Positions 1 through 10,827 are shown, counted from the stretch's first letter. The stretch: 64,000 nucleotides of DNA from Melieria omissa (GCA_963971225.1 OZ020270.1:30627123-30691122), one strand, 5' to 3'. Notes: generated by a model not told the origin, from the letters alone. A program made the numbers and translations.

Positions 1-1324
1 TCCTTAGTTAGCTCTTTTTGTGCACCGACAAAATTCGTGCCATTGTCGCTACGCATACGTGCCGGCGTACCACGCCGGTTCATGAACTCATGAACGGCTC
101 GCGTTGTTAAGCACGTGAAGAGTGCTATCCAGCGCTTTTCCCTCCGGCGTCCAACAGCCACCGAGAAAGGACCACAGTAATCCACCCCAGCATAGGTGAA
201 CGGACGGACGAATGGCGTCAAACGATCCGATGGCAACTGGCCCATCAACGGCGTAGCAGGTCGGGCCCTGGCCATAATACAAACAGGACACCTTTTCTTG
301 ACATCGTTCAGCAAAGTGCGAGCCCGAGGGACCCAGAATTTTTGGCGCATTTCATTAGTGATGAGACAATCGTTTTGGTGATGACGTTTTTGGTGATAGT
401 GCTCCATTATCATCCCAGAAACTCGATGATGTTGCGGTAAGATGATCGGTTGTCGGGCTGTGATTGGCAAACAATAACGCAGCGTCAATCCTTCTCCGGA
501 GCTTTAGCAGACCATCATCGTCGAGGAACGGTGAAAGCAGGTACAAACTGCTCGATTTCGATACTCGCCCATTGGACTGTATGGAGCGGATCTCACCCGC
601 GTATGCTTCTTCTTGACATCGGCGGCATATCAGCTTCTCAGCGACACCAATTTCAGCTGATGTCAACTCTCTTATGTAGCGGACGTGTAGTGTAGACCTT
701 GTGGCATTGATGAACCTCAGCACCCAGCCCAGAACTCGTAGCATCTTCCAATAAGAAGAAAATTTAGTAAATTGAATACAAAACTCACCCTTTGTCGATA
801 TTAGGACGAATTGCCTCTCTTCGTCACCGCAATGTTCTGACTGTAGCTGTGTAGCTTCTTGCGGCCATTGCTCCTCTCCAAGGTGCAAGAATGTAGGGCC
901 CCTTAGCCAGCATGAAACCGAGTTAACGTCTATAGGCAGTTTCGCCCTCGTGGCATCATCCGCAGCATTAAGCGTTGTTGTTATCCAAAGCCACTGTGCT
1001 GGATCTGTAGCGGCTAGCAGCTCGGCAATTCTACAGGCAACAAATTGTTTGTACTGTCGTGTTGTAGAGCGGACCCAAAGCAACACTGTTTGGGAATCGC
1101 TCCAATAGGTGACTTTATCGATGCGGAACTCGTGACATTTTTCGATTGTTACACTCAATCGGCTCACCAACACTGCAGCCTGCAACTCGAGCCTTGGAAT
1201 GGTCATGCCTTTAATGGGGGCGCATCTTGTTTTGGCGGCGACAAATGCGACGTCAACTTGATCGTTCGCCGCTATGCGCAAATACGCTACAGCTGCGTAT
1301 GCCTTGGAACTAGCGTCTACAAAT
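1..1324 (-). pseudogene. pol: BEL/Pao pol, RNase H and integrase part
   Basis: The minus-strand frame begins at the hAT MITE junction with an RNase H start (VDASSKAYAA), followed by PRLELQAAVL and a YWSDSQTVLLW motif, which are standard Pao RNase H blocks. An open stretch covers 355-1281, after which the reading changes frame. At the far left the frame reads MRSDNGTNFVGA, the second aspartate block of the integrase core. The integrase is cut by the window edge, so its last catalytic residue is not visible. Insertion of the MITE just upstream separates this part from the reverse transcriptase. The family call is firm; expression is not expected. Confidence 0.87.
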
Positions 1325-2270
1325 CAGTGCTGCCGTTTTCAATTTTTCTTCAGTAGTACAAATTATGATTTTTGGGTAGTATTTATGGATTTTGAGTAGT
1401 ACACATGCATATTTCCTAAACAATGTAAAAAAAATGATTCAACAAAAATTTTCCCGTAATTTGTTTTATAAGTTGAAAATTCCATAATAAAACTAAGTAT
1501 TTTAAAATTTGTTTATTAATATCAAATATCGTTATCGAATATGGTTAAAAAAAATGTCAACCCCAAGAGAAATCGAACGATTTTATACACTTATATCAGG
1601 ATATTCTAATGATTACGAGTTTCACCTTAGTTTAATTTTTCTGACTCGTCGACGTCCTAGCAACCACTTTATTGTCTTTATCAAATTTTAAAAGGTTCCT
1701 ACAAGAATATACAAAAATGTATAGGTTAATTTGTATTTAAATACAGTAATATTACTCTATTATTTCACGATGTTCATTTTTGGGTATCCCATCTGCGGCG
1801 TTGTTTTCAAAGTTTATGAGTCATAAATCAACAACAATTATGACTATCAACATCTTATATCATATGATTAAAATAATGTGAACTGTTATACGAACAGCAT
1901 TTGGCAACGCGTTTCAAAAAGGTGCAATTGTCACTTTAGTCGCACAACGGTAACTCTACGACGAGCTCATTTGCTTGATTGAAAAAAGTCCATCAAAAAG
2001 TGAAACATACGGAAACACATGTGGTAGGGCTGCCCACGAACCAAAGATATTTGGTTAGAAATAAAAAACAGCAACATTGGTTGGAATTTCGTGCTTCGGC
2101 AATGTTCAGTTTGGTAACTTAAACTTAGCCTTACTTAAAATATGAAAATTCAACTGCTAAAACTTATATTTCAGAAAATAGTAGTACAATCGGCCTGTGG
2201 GGGTAGTACGGTAGTACAGATGATGAAATAGTAGTAAAATACTACTATAGTAGTACGTTCCGCAGCCCTG
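1325..2270. mobile_element. hAT-type MITE inserted in BEL pol
   Basis: A 946-bp AT-rich, non-coding insert flanked by an exact 8-bp direct repeat, CTACAAAT, at 1317-1324 and 2271-2278. The termini are inverted: CAGTGCTGCC on the left and, read inward from the right, CAGGGCTGCG. Eight-bp duplications and CAG-starting ends with an internal TGC are hAT superfamily hallmarks. Subterminal regions are rich in AGTAGTA-type motifs on both sides. It has no transposase frame, so it needed an outside hAT transposase. It contains the unoccupied equivalent of the TTAA insertion seen at 13051-13783. Confidence 0.88.
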
Positions 2271-4166
2271 CTACAAATACGTGTAGTTGAATTTCGTTAG
2301 CAATCGGCAAATTTTCCGAATAGCATCGGGCACGGTAATATGCTTGACACGTTGAAACTCATTCCGCCAGGTGAACCATTGCTTCTTCAAATCATCCGGT
2401 AAAACATCATCCCATTGGATCTGCCGTTTCCAGGTCACTTGCACCAGTAGCTTCGTGAATAGTGTCACATTTGCGAGGAATCCAAATGGGTCGTAGATGG
2501 ACATAACGATGCCCAGCATCTCTCTTTTGGTCGGCGATCGCTTTCCCACCAGAACATCCTGGGGAATCTTGTGGAATTTGAACAGAAATTCAAACGTGTC
2601 GCTGTTGGAGTTCCAGTACAACCCCAACACCTTATCTGTAGAGGGCTGATACTCCATACTGATGACATCTGGCTGCACTTGACTATCTCCATTTAATTTT
2701 AGCTGCAATTCTTTGCAGTTAGACACAAATCTTCGCAGAGTGAACCCCGCAGCTGCGTTGATTTTGACGGTTTCAATTGAGACGGTTTCAGCCTCTGCTG
2801 CGCTGTTGAAACTGATGACCAAGTCGTCTACGTACGTTTTCTCGATAACGGCCTTCGCTCCTGCCGGCATTAAAGAAGCCCACTGCGACGCATTCCAATT
2901 TTTGATGTATTCGGCACAACACGGGGAGCAGGCTGCCCCAAATATCATAGACGTCATAACGTACACTCGAACCGGTTTCTCTGAATTCCCGTCTCTCCAC
3001 AGGAAACGCTGGACATTTTGATCGGCGGGTCTTATTTTGACCTGCGAAAACATTTCCTTGATATCCGCACTAACGGCGATTTGACCTTGTCGAAATTTGT
3101 GCATTATAGCCAACAGTGGCTGAGCGTGATCTGGCCCCTTGAGTAGCACCGAATTTAGCGACACATTCGATGCCTTTGCTGCCGCGTCAAACACAATGCG
3201 CAGTTTCTGTGGTTTGCGCGGGTTGACAACTCCGAAGTGTGGAAGATACCATATCGGATGTTCCCGTTCATCTGCCTCTTCCGGAGAAAGCAGCCGTGCG
3301 TAGCCTTCGTTGATGTATTTGGCCATTTCGGCTTGATAGGCCGCAGCAAATTTAGCGTTTCTCCTCATCTTTCCTTCAATACCACGAAGACGTTGATGAG
3401 CCATGGCATAACTATCGGGCAGCTCAACCTTGTCCTGGCGCCATAATAGTCCCACTACAAATCTCCGCCCAACATCCTTAGTAGTGCTAGACAGAATGTG
3501 GCGTGCGCGTTGGTCCTCATCGGACTCCATGATGACACTCGTGCTGCGTACTACGAAATTTTCGATCGACAAAAAATCATCGACTATTTTGTTGAGCTGT
3601 TTCAACGTATGCGCTTCAGTCACATGAAGAAGCCTTGGTTCCGTGTGACCTTTATGGCTGAGGGGTCCATAGACCACCCAACCCAGTTTCGTTTCGACGG
3701 CGATTGGCTGGTCGGGCCCGTTCTGAACTATGTTGGTACATGCGCTCAAGTAGCTGTTGTCCAGCCCTAGTAGCAGGACTGGTTTGGCTTCTGTGTACTC
3801 AGTAGTTGGTAGTGACTTCAAATGACAAAATTGTTTCGTGCGCAGCGACTGAACAGGCAAATTAAGATGACGCACAGTGCGTATATTCTTTAGCGCGAAT
3901 TCTGCCGCAAGACCCTTTACTGTGAGGGCGACCTTTCGTGAATTTTCTGTCGTCTTTTTCTGCCCATACCACTGTAGTGTCAATGGCATGGTGCGTCCCT
4001 TCAGGCCTAACTTGTTGGCGACCTCCTCCTGAAGCAGTGCCACCGATGACCCTTCGTCCAGCATGGCATAAACCGGCAAACTGCCTTGCGGTCCACAGAT
4101 AGTTACGGGCAATATCTTAAACAGGCTTGATTGATGTTGACGATGGCAATTAAGGACGTGGCCCAC
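2271..4166 (-). pseudogene. pol: BEL/Pao pol, protease and reverse transcriptase part
   Basis: A 631-codon minus-strand frame. Near the N terminus MLDEGSSVALL is the aspartic protease active-site block in the variant form seen in some BEL/Pao elements. The middle holds the reverse transcriptase: KLRIVFDAAAKA, then VSADIKEMFSQV with the first catalytic aspartate, then KTYVDDLVISF with the catalytic YVDD intact. The C-terminal part is the connection region up to WKRQIQWDD. The frame ends at the MITE junction, and the RNase H beyond it continues in another frame, so a frameshift lies just before the insertion. One in-frame stop at 4191-4193 separates it from gag. RNA-to-DNA copying is the family role; this copy is broken. 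Confidence 0.9.
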
Positions 4167-4190
4167 CTCGTTACTCGGAGCCGACGTTGT

Positions 4191-5500
4191 TTATGTTGGC
4201 GCTGCAGCATTCTGATGTAGTAATTGGTGGTGGTAGCGACTGCACCCATTAATGCCGCACACCTGCTTCTCCGGGCACGTAGTCAGATTATCGCCCTGTT
4301 GAAGACACGCAAAACAAAGCTTATGACGCTTTACGACCTCACATTTGGCATTGGTTTTGAGCGCCCTAAATTGGCGACAGGTACTCAAAACATGACCTTG
4401 ACTGCACTGCAAACATGTGTCGGGTTGCTGCTGCACTGCCGATTTTGAGCTATGCAGCACTCTACGGGCACCACCTCCTGCTGCTGTAACTTGACGATCG
4501 GCGTTGGCTGTTGAACTCCCTGGGAGACTCTTCCCGTTGATGTTTGGCTGGTGCGCCAAGACGCGGTAGCAATAGACGGCATTAGCGCCACTACCTTGGC
4601 CAGTTCGCTAATCCAATTGGAAAAGGACTCCAGTGTCGGGAACGGTTTAATAGCGGCGGCATGGCGGCTCCAATCGAATTGTTTTGACGTCGGCAGCTTC
4701 CCAATCAGCTGCTCCAGTAGAATTGGATTTAACAAATGATGCTCACATTGGGCAGATTTGAAAAAGGCCACAATGTTGCGCACACGATTTGCGCTCCGGC
4801 GAAGTCCAGCATGTGCTCCAACCGATTCTCGTAAATCGATGGAAATTGTTGTACTTTCTGCAGCTGGGACTTTATCAGCAAGTCCGGTCGCCCAAAATTA
4901 AACTCTAGCTCCTCCATCACCTTCGGTACATCATCTGGGTAGATGAGTAACGATGTCACGGCGTCCTTGGCACTGCCGTGCAGAGCTTTGTGTAGCGCAT
5001 CAGATTTTGGCGGTTGTTGTATCCAAACTCCGCCGTTGTGTCCCGAAAATTCACTTGAAACAGCGGCCAGTCCTCAGGGTTCCCACCGAAGGACGGCAAT
5101 GGATACAATTTTGACGAGCCGTTGTCCACCATCGAGAGCGCCCCATTGTACAGCATAGAACTTGGCAAATTCTGCGGCGGCAGCGGAGACGGATCACTTG
5201 GCAAATTCTGCGGCGGCAGCGGAGACGGATCACTTGGCAACGGCTGTGGCACCAGTCCTGTTGACCTACGTGGTGGTGGAGACAATTGAAGGTTGTTCGC
5301 GCTAGCCCCGTGAGCGACTTGTGCCCGGAGTTGCTGGATTTCGGCTTGTCCACGGCTGGTCTCCTTGCGCAGTTCCTCTACCGATTCCCGCAGTGTATTA
5401 AGGCTCGCTTACAACGCAGAAACTTGGTCCACGTTTAAAGCGGCATCCTGCTGCCCAGGATTGGGAACTGTCCTGCGTTTAACATTTCGGAAGAATTGTA
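4191..5500 (-). pseudogene. gag: BEL/Pao gag, frameshifted
   Basis: Gag is spread over at least three minus-strand frames. The N-terminal part (about 5285-5480) shows a heptad-like stretch, LNTLRESVEELRKE, likely coiled coil, then a proline-rich linker with a duplicated 30-bp unit (DPSPLPPQNLPS). The core block LPSFGGNPEDWPLFQ at 5060-5110 is the typical start of the Pao capsid domain. The C-terminal part (4191-4559) carries zinc knuckles beginning CLQCSQGHVLSTC and CFACLQQGDNLTTC. Frame changes fall near 4950, 4730-4780 and 4560. The true start codon cannot be chosen. Confidence 0.82.
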
Positions 5501-5564
5501 ACTGTCCGAGTCGGACAATTCTCCTTCTATATGGTTTGCCCTTGCTCTTGTAAGCATTCAGAAA

Positions 5565-5850
5565 AGTGGCGGCAGCGTAATGCGTTTGCGAAACAGCAAT
5601 GGCGGCGGACTGTTCGCCGGAGCGCTAGGGCTTCAAGGCACCTGCACTTCGATGCTAAAATGGCGGCAGCGCAATGCGTTTGCGAAACAGCAATGGCGGC
5701 GGACTGTTCGCCGGAGCGCTAGGGCTTCAAGGCACCTGCACTTCGGTGCTAACTGGCGGCAGCGTAAAAGATTTGCGAAACAGCAATGGCGGCGGACTGT
5801 TCGCCGGAGCGCTAGGGCTTCAAGGCACCTGCACTTCGATGTCGTTGCGT
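5565..5850. repeat. three tandem copies of a 94-bp repeat in the BEL leader
   Basis: Three head-to-tail units with a period of about 94 bp, recognisable from GCGTTTGCGAAACAGCAATG at 5582 and 5676 and a variant at about 5768. Units 1 and 2 are nearly identical; unit 3 has a changed start. They lie upstream of gag on the minus strand, so they would sit in the LTR or untranslated leader. Open frames across them on both strands arise because the repeat lacks stops and are not taken as genes. Confidence 0.85.
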
Positions 5851-6109
5851 GCAGCGTACACAAAGCAATTTCAAAACTTATTGACTCGGCAAATAACTTA
5901 CAAAAAGAACACTTATAAAATTTGTTTGGTTTATTTAAATTGTCTGAAATTGTTGCGCCTTGGTACGCTGTCGGTCGTCAATTGAAGATGGCCGCTGTTC
6001 CTCCCTGCAGGGCTGCATGTGCCACACGCGTGGCCCAGGGCTGCATGCGCGAGGCATGACTCTGCGGTTACACCCCATGTCTGGCAAAAATATATGTTTT
6101 ATTTAAACA

Positions 6110-6480
6110 ACTTATTTGCTTTCAACAAGACTAGACGTTCAAAATTGTCATCGGTGAGATTCCTTCTACGAGGATCATTCACCATGCCAGCCAATGAGAA
6201 CAAACGTTCTACTGGAGCTGAGGATGGAATCGACGTATTATATTAAAAAAAAACACGCTTTTACTGTGGGAAATCTATCAAAGCACAAAAACGACGTGTC
6301 TGTGTCTGCTAAATAATGTTCCAGCTCTGTTCGTACATCATTGTGGAGTAACACTTCAGGTGGACCTTTGTGGAAAAACGTTATTAGGACTTAATTTTTT
6401 AACATCAATAAACAAATGCTTACTTTGCACTTCTCTATAATCTAGGAAGGCATCACTCTGAAAATTTAAGTTTGCTTGAT
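6110..6480 (-). pseudogene. hAT transposase C-terminal dimerisation region
   Basis: Read on the minus strand, 6246 to 6110 gives SSAPVERLFSLAG followed by RRRNLTDDNFERLVLLKANK. This is the hallmark hAT C-terminal dimerisation block. Upstream (6356-6480) a short open stretch precedes it, broken by stops. The fragment is cut from its catalytic region by two later insertions. It cannot be functional. Confidence 0.8.
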
Positions 6481-7000
6481 AAGCGGCCTTTAGACGGTCG
6501 CAATCATGTGCGGCGCGACGAGAAGAATGACCGTGTAAACGCAAGAAATTCGTGTCGTCGGACATGTGCGACGGTTTTCAAAATTTTTTGATTTCTCTGT
6601 CGGCGCGACGCACATGTGCGACCGTGTAAACGGCTGTGTGACACACATAGTGCATTTTTTCATTCGATCGGTGGACAGCGAGCAGTGAGGATGGCGTCGC
6701 AAAAAAATGAAATATTATGGAAGGAGTTCTTTGATGTGTATAGACACAATCCCGAACTGTGAAAAGTAAAAGGTGAAGAATATAAAAATAAAAATTAAAA
6801 GAAACGCAGCATAGAGGTGCTTTTATGCAAATTTAAAGAAATTGATGCGAAAGCGCATACCATGTTGCTTCGTTGGCAGCAGCGAGACAACTGAAGTGTG
6901 CGCATATATGTGACCGTGTAAACGCTCATCGTACATTTCCCCCATCGCACATGATTGCAAACATGTGCGACCGTCTAAAGGTCGCTATACGCTAAACTTG
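6480..7000. mobile_element. inverted-repeat DNA element with MADF remnant
   Basis: The ends form an inverted repeat: CCTTTAGACGGTCGCA near 6488 and its reverse complement near 6985. Similarity continues outward with mismatches for about 15 bp, so the exact edges and target duplication are unclear. Inner copies of a related motif (CATGTGCGACCGTGTAAACG) occur near 6612 and 6905. The interior holds a degenerate MADF-domain reading frame. MADF proteins accompany several insect DNA transposon families, PIF/Harbinger among them, but the superfamily cannot be assigned without a clear target duplication. Confidence 0.6.
6691..6894 (+). pseudogene. MADF-domain protein fragment
   Basis: From the ATG at 6691 the reading gives ILWKEFFDVYRHNPEL, a stop where the family has tryptophan, then KVKGEEYKNKN and, after another stop, a stretch like LLCKFKEIDAKAH. 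The spacing of aromatic residues and the NPxLW-type block match the MADF DNA-binding domain, normally about 85 residues. At least two nonsense codons interrupt it. It lies inside the inverted-repeat element and probably encoded its DNA-binding partner protein. Confidence 0.6.
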
Positions 7001-7068
7001 GACGGAGCGGTGCAGCATGTCGAATGAAAATCTGCTTCAAGTATTCCAAGTTGATGTTAGGTGCAAAG

Positions 7069-7083
7069 CGGCGCACAGTGGCT
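7069..7083 (+). repeat. Transib left target duplication and terminal repeat
   Basis: CGGCG (7069-7073) is the target copy, followed directly by the transposon end CACAGTGGCT (7074-7083). The first seven bases match the RAG recombination-signal heptamer exactly. The match to the right end is perfect for 10 bp and partial for roughly the next 10. Confidence 0.92.
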
Positions 7084-10000
7084 GATTCTGCCGGCGTAGG
7101 TTGCAAAAGTCGATTTTGTCATGTTCGATTTGGGGGAAACTGTTATACTTGTCCGATAGATAAATGTTTGGACTTAAGAAATCCGAAAACCTTAACTAAA
7201 TTGGACAAATAGTTTTGCTTGTAGAGCCCGTCAAAGTTGAGCAATTTTTAGAGTGTGAAATAATATCAGCAATTTGCACTTTTTCGGCAAAGCTGAAGTT
7301 TTAAAATACGGAAAGGAGCAAATTAATTGAAACTTTTTGCACCGGCATCGTAAAAGAAGGCATTTGTAGTAAATAATTAAATATAGAAAAAAAAGTTGGT
7401 TGTTGTTGTTGTCTTTTCATAGCCACTCACTTGAAGCACTGTTTTTATCACACTTTTTGAACTTTCGATAGAGTTTAAAAAAAAAGGCCATAAGTGCCAC
7501 GGTTCCGTCTTTGGGAAAATTGTTCACTAGTCTTCTGTGAGTACTGCCCTGAAGAGATCGGGTGCCCGATTTTGCCCGACTGGATTTTACAGCGATTTTT
7601 CTGTGGCCACCTCGCGCAATTTTGTGCTTTCGGGTGCGTGCGTTCGAACAAGTTCGTCAAGATTTTGATAGTGAATCAATTACACGCGATTATAATCGTT
7701 GCCAGGGCATGCAAATTTGGATTTTGGCTTCATTTAAGATGTGATACAAGCTTGCAACTCCATATTGAGTCGACTTTTTTTTTGGCGTATATTGCTGTAA
7801 GCTCGAAGTAAAGAGTACTTTTGCTGGATGCGCAGTTCGCATGTACGAAAAACAAGTTGGCTTTCATTTCCGGCAATCAGCTGTCATGTATCCTTTGATG
7901 TAATGCTTTTCTTTTTAACAAAATACTAACACTGTGTCTGTCATAACATTTTTTTTTTAATTTGAGCAAAACTCAGTCAGTCGCCAGTAGTATTTTAGTT
8001 GAACCGCGCCAATGAAACAATTAGTTATTGAAAACAAAAAGCAGACATATCTATGTGCACTATCTAAAACCCACCCCCAAAAATCCCACAACGCGGGAAA
8101 ACCTAACAACTGTTTAGGTACCTGCTAGTACTAGAAGCTTAGTACCTGCTATTTGAATGCATATGCAAATCCTACTTATAAATAAAGGAGTTTGGAGTAA
8201 GTGAAGTTAGTTTCGAATTTAATTTGAACTAGACAAGACTTCAACTCCGCCACTGCAACTAAACCGAAGAAGAAGCACAAAGATGTTCTTAAAAAATTCG
8301 AAGCTGTTTGAAATATTTACTATTTCGAGGACAAGGGAGAAGTTCGTTCTGGCTGTCACTGAAGAAATTGGTTACGTCGAAGGAAGTTTGCCTGCAGCCA
8401 ACATCTACGACTAAAAAGAAGATATCCAGGACTTATCGCACTATCAAGTTGAAATGGATTGCGGCAAACCGTACCAAATTAAATTTTGTCCAGAATAATG
8501 AGGTATGGTTGGAAAAAACAACTTACTTCGATGCAGGAGATGCATGTAGCATAAGCGATGACCAACCATCGACATCAAAGGCGGCAATAGGAAGGCCGAA
8601 AAAGTCAATTCAGGACTGTGCGTCATTCACTAAAAAAAGGAAGCTTATGGAGGCAACGGGAAAAATAACTACCACCCACCTGTCAGAAGCTTTGACTATG
8701 AAATATAATAAGGATCAGGAGAAAATGAAAGGCATTATAGTGAAAGCAGTTTCACTAGCAAGCCCGAATCGAGTTCAAAGAATAAAGGACAGTATTCCCA
8801 CCCCACCCAATGTGGTGCCAACCAAATATAGTCATAATGAAGCTTTAGCATTGTTTTTGGACTTAGGATTGTCCAAGGAAAAATATTTAATTTTGAGAAG
8901 TTCCTTGCAAAAACATAATGCAGATGTTCTACCAGCATATCACAACATTACGTCAGCAAAAAAAGAGGCCGTTCCTTATAACTGCGAAATTACCGAAGTG
9001 TCAGCTCAAGTCGAACTGCAAAGCCTCATGGACCATGCTGCGAAACGAATTTTGAGCAGCAAAAGTGAACAGGAGCTTAATGCGCTTCCAAAGAATCTAA
9101 CCTTACTAAGTAAGTGGGGTTGCGATGGATCCTCTGGTCAAAGTACATATAAGCAAGCGATAAAAACAGCTGATGGCGAAAATATTACGGATTCTAATAT
9201 GTTCATGGCATCTGTTGTTCCCCTAAGGTTAAAGAGCGAACTTGCAGAACATTGGGGGAATCCTAGCCCTTCATCAGTACATTTCTGCCGACCAATACTA
9301 TTTCAATATGCAAAGGAAACTTCAGATCTCATTAGATCGACAGTTAGTAGCATACGAGATCAAATTGCTGCAATTGGGCCGACTGAATATAAAATCAACA
9401 ACGACTTGACAATTGCGATTCAGCATACATTTTACTTGACAATGGTTGACGGAAAAGTTTTAAATGAAATAACAAACACGAAATCAACGCAGTCGTGTCC
9501 CATATGCAAGAGAGCGCAAAAAAATTTCCAATCACTAGATGAATCCATAACTGATGAACATAATTATGAATATGGACTGTCGCCATTACATGCTAGAATC
9601 AAAACTATGGAGTTTATTTTGAAGCTAGCATATACAGTCCCCCATAGTAATGAAACCACTCTAACAAAGGAGATAATAGCAGCTAGAAAGAAGAGGATAC
9701 AAGATGCTTTCTACAATGAGATGGGGTTAAGACTGGACCAGCCAAAACAAGGTTATGGTAGTAGTAATGATGGAAACACATCTAGGACATTTTTTGACAA
9801 AGACGAAACAACAGCTAGGTTAACTGGAGTCGACCACGAAATAATTAAGAGACTTCAAGTTCTGCTTAATGTTTTATGCTGTAGAGAAAATGTAAATGCT
9901 GACAAATTTGGAGAATATGCTTTAACGACTACCAACTTATTACAGCAAAAGTATCCTTGGAAAAAATTAACACCCACTGTGCATAAAATATTAGCTCACG

Positions 10001-10822
10001 GCAAAAGTGTAATAGAGTACCAGCCATTGCCCATTGGAGAGCTGTCAGAAGAAGCCCAAGAGTCCAAAAATAAGGAATATAAAAAGTTTAGGTACATGAA
10101 TACCTGCAAGACTACGCGTCTGCGTCAAAATGAGGATTTATTTAATATGCTTTTAGCTTCATCAGACCCACTAATTTCATCTTTAAGATATGTTAAGCGA
10201 AGAAAAGAATTACAAAAATATTACTCTCCAGAGATGTTTAGTTTATTAGATACAAGCCCAAGTACTGACAATTATTTCGAAAACAATTAAATTTCATATT
10301 ATTTAATAAGAGGAAAATATCATCATAACTCAGATATAAGTATTTTTGTTAATAATATAATACTAGTGCTGATTTCACTACTAGAACTACTATTACTAAA
10401 ACTATTACTATTAAAATAATTTACAATAAATAAACACAAGGTGAAAGGTAATTTCAAGGTAAGTTTACGTAAATTTCCCGAATTCTGGTTCTAATTTTGA
10501 AAGCGAAATTTATTAATTTGTATCTTTAAATTTGACTCTTTCAGCTTATTTCTTAAATTTCTTATTACTTTTCATCTTTTTTAATGCATTTTCATTAATT
10601 TTGCAACTAAAACTTATCATTGTAGCTCGCATTATTCTTATTTACAGTAAGCCGAACTTTGACAAAGTATTACGTAGCACCCTGTAACTCGATCTAGTTC
10701 ATTTTTGAAAATACAATAGCCTGATGAATTTCTAATCAACAGCAAAAAAAAATTTCCAATTATCTCTATTCGTTCAGGAGTTATTAATTTTGCAACCTGA
10801 AATGACAAATTGAGCCACTGTG
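7074..10822 (+). mobile_element. complete Transib DNA transposon (RAG1-related)
   Basis: A 3749-bp element with both ends preserved. The left end starts CACAGTGGCT at 7074 and the right end, read inward, also starts CACAGTGGCT. It is flanked by a 5-bp direct repeat, CGGCG, at 7069-7073 and 10823-10827. Five-bp GC-rich duplications and CAC-starting ends are Transib features, and CACAGTG equals the consensus heptamer of V(D)J recombination signals. It carries one long frame, the transposase, and inserted into an older hAT relic. About 1.2 kb of 5' and 0.5 kb of 3' non-coding DNA flank the frame. Confidence 0.92.
8308..10290 (+). CDS. Transib transposase, uninterrupted frame
   Basis: A 660-residue uninterrupted frame. 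LSKWGCDGSSGQS (D at residue 273) is the first catalytic aspartate block shared by Transib and RAG1. SCPICK (about residue 397) is the CxxC zinc pair. GLSPLHARIKTMEF follows in the RAG1-like core. VHKILAH (about residue 562) supplies the paired histidines of the zinc site, and LSEEAQESKNKEYKKFR (about residues 578-594) is the block with the catalytic glutamate. Length is normal for the family. The product would cut and paste the element in the nucleus. The start is uncertain: an earlier ATG at 8283 opens another frame that also looks protein-like (TREKFVLAVTEEIGYVEG) but meets a stop near 8412, so the extreme N terminus may be frameshifted or spliced. The core shows no lesion. Confidence 0.9.
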   Translation: MKYLLFRGQGRSSFWLSLKKLVTSKEVCLQPTSTTKKKISRTYRTIKLKWIAANRTKLNFVQNNEVWLEKTTYFDAGDACSISDDQPSTSKAAIGRPKKSIQDCASFTKKRKLMEATGKITTTHLSEALTMKYNKDQEKMKGIIVKAVSLASPNRVQRIKDSIPTPPNVVPTKYSHNEALALFLDLGLSKEKYLILRSSLQKHNADVLPAYHNITSAKKEAVPYNCEITEVSAQVELQSLMDHAAKRILSSKSEQELNALPKNLTLLSKWGCDGSSGQSTYKQAIKTADGENITDSNMFMASVVPLRLKSELAEHWGNPSPSSVHFCRPILFQYAKETSDLIRSTVSSIRDQIAAIGPTEYKINNDLTIAIQHTFYLTMVDGKVLNEITNTKSTQSCPICKRAQKNFQSLDESITDEHNYEYGLSPLHARIKTMEFILKLAYTVPHSNETTLTKEIIAARKKRIQDAFYNEMGLRLDQPKQGYGSSNDGNTSRTFFDKDETTARLTGVDHEIIKRLQVLLNVLCCRENVNADKFGEYALTTTNLLQQKYPWKKLTPTVHKILAHGKSVIEYQPLPIGELSEEAQESKNKEYKKFRYMNTCKTTRLRQNEDLFNMLLASSDPLISSLRYVKRRKELQKYYSPEMFSLLDTSPSTDNYFENN

Positions 10823-10827
10823 CGGCG
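10813..10827 (-). repeat. Transib right terminal repeat and target duplication
   Basis: AGCCACTGTG (10813-10822) is the inverted copy of the left end, followed directly by CGGCG (10823-10827), the second target copy. Together with 7069-7083 it fixes both element boundaries to the base. Confidence 0.92.

Larger units (their letters stand above)
1..5990 (-). mobile_element. BEL/Pao LTR retrotransposon no. 1, incomplete
   Basis: Reading the minus strand from right to left gives a repeat-rich leader, gag with CCHC knuckles, an aspartic protease, reverse transcriptase, RNase H and then the integrase core, which runs off the left edge. This is BEL/Pao domain order. The 3' LTR is outside the window, and I could not define the 5' LTR edge or primer-binding site; the right boundary near 5990 is only where recognisable sequence stops. 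Gag and pol carry several frameshifts, and a hAT MITE splits pol at 1325-2270, so the copy is dead. Confidence 0.85.

Noticed and set aside
5565..5850. Possible CRISPR-like repeats (also 48130-48480 and 15294-15430)
   Set aside because: Head-to-tail tandem repeats without unique spacers, in transposon leaders of a eukaryotic genome.
7475..7811. Overlapping open frames of 61-105 codons in the Transib 5' region
   Set aside because: Present on both strands over the same bases with no motif; likely chance.
8308..10290. Domesticated RAG1-like host gene or ProtoRAG with a RAG2 partner
   Set aside because: Terminal repeats and target duplication are intact, and no second frame resembling RAG2 exists in the element, so it is a plain Transib.
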